Source: an uncultured Bacilli bacterium
GTDB lineage: Bacteria; Bacillota_I; Bacilli_A; RF39; UBA660
Assembly (NCBI GenBank): GCA_934119965.1
Contig: CAKOTA010000024.1
Location: 1-17,762 of the forward strand
DNA length: 17,762 nucleotides
Direction: 5' to 3'
Below the pieces are notes generated by a model, which was given only the letters and a program-made list of their open reading frames with translations, made no database searches and was not told the DNA's origin. Numbering within the stretch: position 1 is the stretch's first letter; every line of letters begins with the position of its first letter. This document shows, one piece after another, positions 1 to 6,284 of this stretch. The position numbers were made by a program, and so were the translations under genes.

Positions 1-28
1 TTTCTTCTCCTATTTTTCCTTTTTCCAT
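1..28 (-). CDS. 5' end of a truncated minus-strand gene
   Basis: Only the first nine codons are inside the window, reading MEKGKIGEE before the left edge. The start is supported by an AGGAGA ribosome binding site at 34-39, 5 nt upstream of the ATG, and by a promoter-like pair further upstream (110-138). Nine residues are too few to name a product. The gene is the next minus-strand transcription unit after the PIN/ATPase module and is separated from it by a decayed pseudogene. Confidence 0.6.
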
Positions 29-377
29 TTGTTTCTCCTATCTTTTTTACTTTTGTTCTTATTTTTACTTTTTTCTTATTTTATTGGATTTTTTTGCTTT
101 ACTGCCTTTATTTTATCATTTTATGGGTGGTTGTACAAGGCTTTTTGTTTTTTATTTTGTGAAGCAATGGTGGATGGTTTGTAGTTGAAGATGATGAGGG
201 GATGGGCTTCGGGTTATGAGAATTTAATTGTGATTTTTGAAAAATTTTGTTAACTTGAATTTTTATTAGTTTTAATAGGGTTATAGCAAATTGGCGAGAT
301 TATGAAATTGGTTAAATTTTGTACTTTTTAGCAGCGATTGTCCCCAAATATTTTTAATAAATACAGATGTTTTAACA
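29..377. other. Intergenic stretch left of the pseudogene
   Basis: Apart from the candidate minus-strand promoter at 110-138 and the ribosome binding site at 34-39, I see no open gene, tRNA or strong hairpin here. Bases 140-250 are less AT-rich than their surroundings and hold short G-rich runs such as GGGCTTCGGG, which may be remnants of decayed sequence. Confidence 0.4.
110..138 (-). promoter_or_regulatory. Candidate promoter with extended -10 for the gene at the left edge
   Basis: On the minus strand, TTGTAC (133-138) is followed after 17 nt by TAAAAT (110-115). The -10 is preceded by TGA, giving an extended -10 of the form TGnTAAAAT. The -35 matches the consensus poorly (3 of 6), so recognition would rest on the extended -10. 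Transcription from here would give an untranslated leader of about 75 nt, purine-rich and without an obvious hairpin. Confidence 0.45.
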
Positions 378-670
378 ATGAATGATTTAAGAAAAGTTAA
401 AAATGATATTTTAAAGGATTAGTTATTATTTAGAGAGGATGGAATTTCTACTTTATCTCGTGATGTGGATAGAAATCATTGAGTTCATTTTGATGAGATT
501 TCTGATAAAATTTTGAATAATATTCCTAAAAAGAATAGAGCTTTTGTTAAAAAATAGCTTAATGTTATTGATGATAATTTGGGGGATTATCTTGGCTATT
601 GGAATGAGAAGTATTATAGAAATGGATTTGTGATGCAACTGAGTTAATTGTTAGTGGGCTGAAGTTATAG
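378..670 (+). pseudogene. Decayed gene for a small (about 97-residue) protein
   Basis: From the ATG at 378 one plus-strand frame reads like protein through three stop codons: TAG at 420, TGA at 480 and TAG at 555. Between the stops it gives protein-like segments including DGISTLSRDVDRNH, ILNNIPKKNRAFVKK and YLGYWNEKYYRNGF. Near 627-630 a one-base deletion in a T run shifts the frame; the continuation from 629 reads CDATELIVSGLKL and ends at TAG 668-670. Both TAG codons could come from CAG (Gln) by a single C-to-T change, as expected for decay. The ending resembles small clostridial proteins that finish with an NGF-type amphipathic helix, as in the DUF6809-type gene at 14454, but I cannot assign a family. 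No convincing ribosome binding site precedes the ATG. Confidence 0.65.
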
Positions 671-682
671 TTTAAAATAAAT

Positions 683-726
683 AAAAGTGCGAAATTTGAT
701 TTTAAAAGTCTCATTTTCACACTTTT
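683..726 (-). terminator. Terminator after the PIN-domain gene
   Basis: The two 12-base arms, 683-694 and 715-726, pair with one internal mismatch (AAAAGTG and its complement at the base). On the minus strand the 3' arm ends in ACTTTT and runs into ATTTATTTT. It lies 32 nt past the stop codon of the 653-residue gene. It may also work on the plus strand, facing the pseudogene, but the T-rich tail is better on the minus strand. Stability is modest because the stem is mostly A-T. Confidence 0.55.
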
Positions 727-757
727 AGAGTATTTATTAATTCTATTTATACTTTTA

Positions 758-2719
758 TTATCTATCTATTTTTAATCTTTCACATTTTTTCTTATATAAT
801 TTTGTTATATGTCTTTTATAATTTTTAGGGAAGTTTCGTATTTCAACTAAAGATAGTATTGCCAAAATTATATATGCAAAAATTCTTACAATCATAATAA
901 ATATAGGAGTTTCATTTATTAGGTCTAGAATATTAAAACATAAATCAACTATAATTACACTAATATATATTACTATACACAAAACAACTTTTACTAAACT
1001 TTTTATTTTGGCTTCTTTTTTTATTTCCTCTTTGACATTTGCTACTAATTTTTCATATTTTTTCTCTGCAATATTTTTTTCTTTTTTACTTATTAAATTT
1101 GCCTCTTTTTCTTTTAGTATTTCTTCCTCATAATTTTTCGTAATATTATCCTTAATTTCTTGTATTACTTCAAATGTTGTTTTCTCATCTATATTATCAC
1201 TATTACCCATAATTTTATCTGATAGCATATCTTCTACCACTTTATAATCTTTCATTAACATATAATCTTCGTTAGTAATTTTCTGTTTTTCTTTTAAATT
1301 TTCTAATTCTGTCGAAAATTTACTTAATGATTTATTATCTAATTTTATTGACGAATAACAACTAGCTAAAATTTGTTTTTCATTATACTTATCATATCTT
1401 ATAGGATTTTGCACCCATAAAATCGTACCTAAAAATATATCTGTCATACATGGCGCTATTGCTTTTTCTTTTTTGCCTAATGTCTTGTCAAAATTTTTAC
1501 ATGCATATGCTAATCCTTGATTAGTTGTTATAAATACATCTTGTAATGTTTGTATGCTATAAGCTCTAATTAGTTTTATATCTCTATATATTAATGCCAT
1601 AGATTTTACATCATTCCATATCATATCACTTTTAGTTTTCTCATCAAAATTTTTCCTTTTAGAATATATATTAATGATTTCATCATATAGTGCTTGTTCA
1701 TCTATTTGATCTTTTTGATTAGTGCTATCGTATGCAACTCTTGATATAAATATCCCCAGCTTATTTAATTTTTTGTCTAATGTTGCTATTAATAATACTA
1801 TATCTCCCTCTGTTTTATTATTGTTCCAAAAATATTTTTGAACTTCAGGAGATAATCCATTGGTATTATTTAAATTTACTTTTGCTGTTTCTAAAATGTT
1901 TTTTATCTCATCATAAGTATGAGAGAAAATATATAATTTACAATTATTTTCTTTTAATACATCTACTATACCAATATATGAATTTTGATAAAACTCTCCT
2001 TCTAGCCCTAGAAGTCTTAATATAAAATTAGTATCAAAGAATATCTTTTTATTCTTAAATATTACATTACTAGAAGATATATTATCTAGACTAAGTGCAT
2101 TTGCAACTATATATCCCATGCAAAATTTTTGAATTACTTTAAACAATTCATAATCTGTTTTATACATATATATCACGTATTTATAAAATGCATACATTTC
2201 TTTACTAATTTGTTCTCTGTCTATATTCTCAACAACTTCTTTAATATTTTCATCATTTAATACTGTATCTAAGAAATTTTCTTTTATAAATTCACTAAAA
2301 CATTCCTCTGCTTTTTCTTTGTTAACATCTATCTGAAATTTTTCTTTTGAAAATTCAATATATTTATTTGAAATATTTTCATATTTTTTTAAAGTTTCTT
2401 TGTATTCTGATTCAAAATCAGTTTCATAAATCTTATACAAATTTGGTATAATCTTTCCTCCCTTATCCCTGTAAATCATATCTTTTTTTTGCATTCTTGA
2501 AAGTATTTCTTTCATTGGCATAGCTGGAATTTTAAAAGAATATTTATAATAAAAATCTTCGCAAATTTTCTCTATTTTTATTTCTTTATATTTATTAGTA
2601 GCAATCAAAGTTGAAACAAAAGGAATATATGCTTCTATTATATTATCCCCTAAAATTTTTGAGTTTAAAATTGCAACATTTATTATACTATTATCTATTA
2701 TATTCATTGATGTGTTCAT
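758..2719 (-). CDS. Membrane-anchored PIN-domain protein, putative RNase effector
   Basis: This 653-residue protein has four visible parts. Residues about 30-100 look like a winged helix (FKIPAMPMKEILSRM and a following basic hairpin). Residues about 225-410 look like a PIN nuclease: FFDTN with D229, HTYDE with E271, NDVKSMAL with D370, and FITTN with N400 where many PIN proteins have Asp. A charged coiled coil spans about 465-575. Two hydrophobic helices follow (about 575-598 and 606-626), then a basic tail, so the nuclease would be tethered to the inner face of the membrane. PIN domains are Mg-dependent RNases, common in toxins. The start has an AGGGAGAGGA site just upstream. The gene follows the TOPRIM-like gene by 87 nt on the same strand. 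Substrate and role in defence are inference. Confidence 0.7.
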   Translation of the reverse strand: MNTSMNIIDNSIINVAILNSKILGDNIIEAYIPFVSTLIATNKYKEIKIEKICEDFYYKYSFKIPAMPMKEILSRMQKKDMIYRDKGGKIIPNLYKIYETDFESEYKETLKKYENISNKYIEFSKEKFQIDVNKEKAEECFSEFIKENFLDTVLNDENIKEVVENIDREQISKEMYAFYKYVIYMYKTDYELFKVIQKFCMGYIVANALSLDNISSSNVIFKNKKIFFDTNFILRLLGLEGEFYQNSYIGIVDVLKENNCKLYIFSHTYDEIKNILETAKVNLNNTNGLSPEVQKYFWNNNKTEGDIVLLIATLDKKLNKLGIFISRVAYDSTNQKDQIDEQALYDEIINIYSKRKNFDEKTKSDMIWNDVKSMALIYRDIKLIRAYSIQTLQDVFITTNQGLAYACKNFDKTLGKKEKAIAPCMTDIFLGTILWVQNPIRYDKYNEKQILASCYSSIKLDNKSLSKFSTELENLKEKQKITNEDYMLMKDYKVVEDMLSDKIMGNSDNIDEKTTFEVIQEIKDNITKNYEEEILKEKEANLISKKEKNIAEKKYEKLVANVKEEIKKEAKIKSLVKVVLCIVIYISVIIVDLCFNILDLINETPIFIMIVRIFAYIILAILSLVEIRNFPKNYKRHITKLYKKKCERLKIDR

Positions 2720-2762
2720 TATTCCTCTCCCTTTATATTAAATTTTCTTTAAATGAAATGGG

Positions 2763-2794
2763 AAAATGGAAATTATTAGTTAATTTTCCATTTT
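2763..2794 (-). terminator. Hairpin between the TOPRIM-like and PIN genes, possible attenuator
   Basis: A perfect 10-bp inverted repeat, AAAATGGAAA (2763-2772) and its complement (2785-2794), encloses a 12-nt loop in the 87-nt gap. On the minus strand the 3' arm ends in TTTT but is followed by CCCATTTCATTT, a weak tail. It may therefore be a leaky terminator or an mRNA processing/stability element that lowers expression of the PIN gene relative to the two upstream genes. On the plus strand the tail is better (TTTTTTCACTTTTATTTT), but no gene is read that way. Confidence 0.45.
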
Positions 2795-2806
2795 TTCACT
2801 TTTATT

Positions 2807-3379
2807 TTATAAGCTATCTAAACATTTCTTTATAAAGACTTGCATATTTGTTTTATTTGATTTTTCAAATGTTTTCATTAAATTTTCCACTTGTTGTTTA
2901 TCAGATTTTCCTACATTCTTCGGAAACAAATCCCTATATACCTTACCTTTCTCTTTATTATTTGGTAGTTTGTCTATTAGCCCTAAATCTAGTAGTACCT
3001 CGTCCAAATTTTCTTTGTTCCAAATTGGAAATATGTATGGACTTAACCAATGACTTCTAAACATTTCACCTGAAAGATATTTTTTCTTTTTTTCTTCACT
3101 GGTATCATCCAAATCCATTATTGGCATTACTGAAAAATTTATTAATTGTCCTTCTTTTTCTTCAACTACATATTTTCTGTTAAAAGCTCTTTTGTTTTTA
3201 AATATGTTATTTCCTAATACAGTCATTAAACTATCTATTTGTATGCTCATTTTTCCATTCTTTAACGAATATATTTCTATAGGTAAATGTAGATTGCTTT
3301 TAATATGTTCTGCTAATAAAAGTTCACTTTTTCCATGTACTATTATGATTCCATTACAATAGTTAGGTTTCATCACCAT
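2807..3379 (-). CDS. Small TOPRIM-like protein paired with the upstream ATPase
   Basis: The protein has 190 residues from the chosen start. An N-terminal strand-turn, IIIVHGKSE (residues 11-19), and a later strand ending MPIMDLDD (D89, D91, D92) match the two signatures of a TOPRIM fold: the Glu-Gly strand and the DxD. The canonical Glu of 'VEGxxE' is His15 here, which could weaken or change metal-dependent cleavage. ATG 3377-3379 is preferred over the in-frame ATG at 3407 because AGAGGA (3388-3393) sits 8 nt before it; the gene then overlaps the ATPase gene by 17 nt, implying coupled translation. ATPase plus TOPRIM pairs are known in OLD-type and PARIS-type (AriA/AriB) defence and in AAA_15/DUF4276 pairs. 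I cannot place this protein in a named family. Confidence 0.6.
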   Translation of the reverse strand: MVMKPNYCNGIIIVHGKSELLLAEHIKSNLHLPIEIYSLKNGKMSIQIDSLMTVLGNNIFKNKRAFNRKYVVEEKEGQLINFSVMPIMDLDDTSEEKKKKYLSGEMFRSHWLSPYIFPIWNKENLDEVLLDLGLIDKLPNNKEKGKVYRDLFPKNVGKSDKQQVENLMKTFEKSNKTNMQVFIKKCLDSL

Positions 3380-4718
3380 TGTTTCTTTCCTCTTTTTCTT
3401 TTGAATCATCTAGAACATATTTTATTTCTTCAAAATCTACATAAGAAGTTGTTGGTATTCCTCCAAATAAACCTTTAAAATACAAATCACGAGCATTATG
3501 ATTTTTTTGTATTGTTATTCCATATTCTTTTATTGAATTTACATATTTATTTCCTTCATAATCAGCAGATAATATATATATACATTCTTTAGGTAAAATT
3601 TCTAACAGTAATGTATTATGAGTAGTTATAATTAATTGTCCTGTTATTTCATCTTTAATTGATAAAATTATATTCTTCATTAATAGGTCATGAATACCGT
3701 TATCAATTTCATCTATAACAACCGTTTCTCCCATTATTGCACCAATTAATGTATCAAATTCTTCTATAATTTTTTTTGTTCCCTCTGATTCTAATTCTAT
3801 TGGTATTGATTTTAAAGTTCCACCTATCATTTTATCAAAGTATAAATTATACCTAATCTTATCATCTTTTTCTTCTATAACATATTTTACATTTTTTATA
3901 TCTGCATATGCCTGTGTAAAAAATATACTTAAAACATTTTCATATTTTTTTATCTCATCTATTTTGCTTTTAGATACTATCCCTGATTTTAAATCAGCTA
4001 ATGCATTTTGTTTCATATAGTTATCTGGCATAAAATCCAAATACCATTTATTCACATGAATCGTCATTGATAATATTTTATCAATAATTTCAAGTAATTT
4101 TTTTGAAATATTATTCTTTACATATTCTTTATTTTTTTCTTTTTCTTCAAAGTATAAAAGAGATAAAAATGAATATTTTCCCCAATATTTTTCAATATTT
4201 TCTTTTAATTCTTCATTATATTTTTCATTAATAAAAATATTTTTATTTAATTCTTTATCATTTTTAGATAATTTAAAATAATATCCTTTTTGCTTATTAA
4301 CCAAAAAATATAATTTTTCTTCTACTATCTTCGTATTAAATTTTATAGAATAAAATCCTTCGTTGTTATTTATCTTAAAACCATATTCAATTTCAGTATC
4401 TTCTTCTTCTTTTATCATTCTATATTCATCTAATTCCAATGATAACTGCCATATTTTCTTCATGTTTATCGGTGTAGTATCCATCATTTTTTCTTTTAAG
4501 TCCCAAAATTCCTTTGGTAACATATTTAACTTAACATCAATTATTCTTGAAATGGTTAACTGTTGTAAAAATTTAAATAGTTCTACCAAATTTGTTTTAC
4601 CACTACCATTTTCACCATATATGGCAATGAATTTATTTGTTTCATTTTTAGTTTTATTTAAATTAAATGATATATTTTTTAATGATTTAAAATTTTTAGC
4701 TTTAACATATGTGAACAT
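3363..4718 (-). CDS. OLD/AAA_21-type ATPase, ABC-like, likely defence component
   Basis: This 451-residue protein has all the core ABC-type ATPase motifs: FKSLKNISF near the N-terminus, Walker A GENGSGKT (35-42), a signature-like ESEGTKK (310-316), Walker B VVIDEIDNGIH (333-343) with D336/E337, and an H-loop TTHN (365-368). The central 90-300 region is a variable helical and strand insert. The end, YFKGLFGGIPTTSY, is typical of the AAA_21 group found in abortive-infection loci. Such ATPases dimerise through DNA-repair-like heads and regulate a partner nuclease. Here a TOPRIM-like protein and a PIN protein follow on the same strand. AAGGAGGT lies 8 nt before the ATG. A promoter with 17-nt spacing is visible at 4753-4781. 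The family assignment is firm; the defence role is inferred. Confidence 0.88.
   Translation of the reverse strand: MFTYVKAKNFKSLKNISFNLNKTKNETNKFIAIYGENGSGKTNLVELFKFLQQLTISRIIDVKLNMLPKEFWDLKEKMMDTTPINMKKIWQLSLELDEYRMIKEEEDTEIEYGFKINNNEGFYSIKFNTKIVEEKLYFLVNKQKGYYFKLSKNDKELNKNIFINEKYNEELKENIEKYWGKYSFLSLLYFEEKEKNKEYVKNNISKKLLEIIDKILSMTIHVNKWYLDFMPDNYMKQNALADLKSGIVSKSKIDEIKKYENVLSIFFTQAYADIKNVKYVIEEKDDKIRYNLYFDKMIGGTLKSIPIELESEGTKKIIEEFDTLIGAIMGETVVIDEIDNGIHDLLMKNIILSIKDEITGQLIITTHNTLLLEILPKECIYILSADYEGNKYVNSIKEYGITIQKNHNARDLYFKGLFGGIPTTSYVDFEEIKYVLDDSKEKEERNNGDET
3377..3393 (-). promoter_or_regulatory. Ribosome binding site deciding the TOPRIM-like start
   Basis: AGAGGA at 3388-3393 lies 8 nt before ATG 3377-3379, inside the 3' end of the ATPase gene. 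The upstream ATG at 3407 would place this site within the coding region. Confidence 0.6.
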
Positions 4719-4752
4719 ATATAAATACCTCCTTTTTCTATCATTTTATATA

Positions 4753-4781
4753 AGTTTACACTATTTTTTATATAAAGTCAA
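4753..4781 (-). promoter_or_regulatory. Promoter of the ATPase/TOPRIM/PIN unit
   Basis: On the minus strand TTGACT (4776-4781) and TAAACT (4753-4758) are separated by 17 nt, giving a leader of about 28 nt before the ATPase ATG. The element carries two near-copies of ACTT(T)ATATAA, one just downstream of the -35 and one across and below the -10, which could be operator half-sites. Regulation is a guess; the promoter spacing is directly visible. Confidence 0.6.
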
Positions 4782-4902
4782 TATTTTTTGATACATTTTG
4801 TATTATTTTTAATTAGCTTTATTTTATTATATGTATTTTTTTATAAAATATGTGAATAAATTAAAAATATTAGTATTTTATTTTTTATTGGATCATGTGA
4901 CA

Positions 4903-4930
4903 AAGTTTTTTCAAAATTTTGAAAAAACTT
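4903..4930. repeat. Perfect 28-bp A/T-rich palindrome
   Basis: The half-site AAGTTTTTTCAAAA (4903-4916) is followed directly by its exact reverse complement (4917-4930) with no spacer. A related, degenerate run with the same TTTTTTCA and TTGAAAC elements follows at about 4942-4970. It sits between a terminator and the ATPase promoter, about 120 bp upstream of the -35. It could be a protein-binding site, a cruciform or a remnant of a mobile-element end. Confidence 0.6.
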
Positions 4931-4991
4931 ATCGATTTTAAGAACTTTTTTCATTTTTTTGAAACTTTTTATTCATAATATAATTAAAAAT

Positions 4992-5020
4992 AGAGCCATA
5001 CTCAAATAAAGTATAGCTCT
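4992..5020 (-). terminator. Terminator after the metallophosphoesterase gene
   Basis: On the minus strand AGAGCTATAC (5011-5020) pairs with GTATGGCTCT (4992-5001) over 10 bp with one G-U pair and a 9-nt loop, followed by ATTTTTAATTA. On the plus strand the same pair would be a C-A mismatch, which supports minus-strand function. Confidence 0.8.
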
Positions 5021-5087
5021 GCAAAAGTATTAAAACTTTTTCTGACTAATATAAGTTTATAATTTAATTATTAATTCGATAATATTA

Positions 5088-5846
5088 TTAAAATACACTT
5101 TCATATTCTAATGGTACAATATTTTCATATAATAAAGTAAACTGTGAATTTACTTGCTTATAATCATGATAATGTCCAAAATACCATCTTTTAAATGTGC
5201 ATTTTTCTGAAATCTGCTGTAAATAGTCAGTTAAAATATCTCTTTTATATGTTGAATTTATTAATGATTGTATACTTGTTGGACAACAATGCGAAATAAT
5301 ATAATCAACTTTATAATTTATTTTTTCTAGATTTTCTATTCCGTTTTCCATCTCTTGATTTGTTGGAAGCTCTAAATCCCACCATGAAAAATCTCTAATT
5401 CTAAAATATGCTCCTCTTTTACGATACTCATATATTTTTTCTTCTTCATCTAAATTCAATATCCCATCTTGAATATCATGCGATTTAGCACCACCAAAAG
5501 CAAATATTTTTTTATTATCAATGTCAAAGATTTCTCCTCTCATTAAATGCAATACTGAATCTCTTATCTTGTGTACTTTTCCACCTTTCCATTCTTCAAT
5601 TGGATAATTATATAATCTTGTATAATTTTCATGATTTCCATCTACAAACAATGTTGTAAAATTCTTGTTATTTAACCAATCTAGTGCTTCTTTTTCTCTC
5701 CTACTCTCTTCTTCAAATGTCCATACTCCGCCAAAATCTCCACATATTATTATATAATCATCTTTCGTCATTTCTGATTGTATTGGAAAGTTTTCTTCTG
5801 TAAATCTTGAGAAATCACTGTGTGTATCTCCTGTAATATAAATCAT
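5088..5846 (-). CDS. Calcineurin-like metallophosphoesterase
   Basis: This 252-residue cytosolic protein carries the full set of metal-binding motifs of the family in order: GDTH (6-9), GDFGG (36-40), GNHE (70-73), SH (185-186) and GHYH (224-227). Such enzymes use a two-metal centre to hydrolyse phosphomono- or phosphodiesters; the substrate cannot be read from the sequence. There is no signal peptide or membrane segment. AGGTGAT precedes the ATG. It follows the 104-residue gene by 63 nt on the same strand and ends at a clear terminator, so the two probably share a transcript. Stand-alone relatives of this size occur as accessory or phage-borne genes in Firmicutes; a defence link here rests on position only. 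Confidence 0.9.
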   Translation of the reverse strand: MIYITGDTHSDFSRFTEENFPIQSEMTKDDYIIICGDFGGVWTFEEESRREKEALDWLNNKNFTTLFVDGNHENYTRLYNYPIEEWKGGKVHKIRDSVLHLMRGEIFDIDNKKIFAFGGAKSHDIQDGILNLDEEEKIYEYRKRGAYFRIRDFSWWDLELPTNQEMENGIENLEKINYKVDYIISHCCPTSIQSLINSTYKRDILTDYLQQISEKCTFKRWYFGHYHDYKQVNSQFTLLYENIVPLEYESVF

Positions 5847-5909
5847 TTTATCACCTACTTACTTTTGTTTATTTTTTATCTTATCTTATCTATCTATTTA
5901 TTCATCTCA

Positions 5910-6224
5910 CTATTTAAACATTTTTTTAATTATTTCTTCAGAAATCTTATTTTCTATTATTCTAGTTAAATATTCTTTTGCTTCTTCAAATATACTATAA
6001 AATTCTTCATCACATTTGCATCCAAAGCCAGTTCCATATATACTATTAATTTCATTTAAAACAATATTAATTGCTCCTGCTCTTACACCAGGTTGTAATC
6101 CATCGTTTAATCTTATTATTACTCTTCTTAAATCTTCTAATTTATTAATATATTTATTTGCTTTAATCACTTCATTTAGCGAATTAACATCTTCAATAAA
6201 GTCTTTCAATTCTTCTGTGTTCAA
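5910..6224 (-). CDS. Small helical protein of unknown function, TTG start
   Basis: I do not recognise this 104-residue acidic protein. It appears mostly alpha-helical, with a central DGLQPGVRAGAINIVLNEI stretch and a CKCDEEF pair of cysteines near residues 69-71. The start codon is TTG, supported by AAAGAGGTGA (6231-6240) 6 nt upstream. It lies just past the strong terminator of the restriction operon, so it needs its own promoter inside the end of the DUF5655 gene or read-through. It is followed by the metallophosphoesterase gene, with which it is probably co-transcribed. Protein-like composition and a good ribosome binding site argue that it is real. Confidence 0.65.
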   Translation of the reverse strand: MNTEELKDFIEDVNSLNEVIKANKYINKLEDLRRVIIRLNDGLQPGVRAGAINIVLNEINSIYGTGFGCKCDEEFYSIFEEAKEYLTRIIENKISEEIIKKMFK

Positions 6225-6245
6225 TTTTTCTCACCTCTTTTTCAA

Positions 6246-6280
6246 AAAAGCAAAATAATCTTGTAAATTATTTTGCTTTT
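6246..6280 (-). terminator. Strong terminator closing the restriction-modification operon
   Basis: The 14-nt arms 6246-6259 and 6267-6280 are perfectly complementary (core AGCAAAATAAT) around a 7-nt loop. The minus-strand 3' arm ends in TTTT followed by TT. It lies 4 nt beyond the stop codon of the DUF5655 gene, separating that operon from the 104-residue gene. Confidence 0.88.
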
Positions 6281-6284
6281 GTAC

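Larger units (their letters stand above)
4719..5087. other. Intergenic region with promoter, palindrome and terminator
   Basis: This 369-nt gap separates the metallophosphoesterase unit from the ATPase unit. It holds the ATPase promoter (4753-4781), a perfect 28-bp palindrome (4903-4930) and the terminator of the upstream unit (4992-5020). No coding sequence is convincing; the rest is A/T runs. Confidence 0.6.

Noticed and set aside
453..638. A minus-strand 61-residue open frame over the pseudogene
   Set aside because: Ile/Asn-rich, without a ribosome binding site, and opposite the protein-like decayed plus-strand frame.
378..670. Stop-codon recoding instead of pseudogene
   Set aside because: Both TAG and TGA interrupt the frame and a separate frameshift is also needed; other genes in the window end normally on TAG, so decay is simpler.
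4363..4791. A 142-residue plus-strand open frame opposite the ATPase gene start
   Set aside because: It lies antisense to the Walker A region of a clear ATPase gene, has low-complexity hydrophobic content from the A/T-rich complement, and lacks a ribosome binding site.
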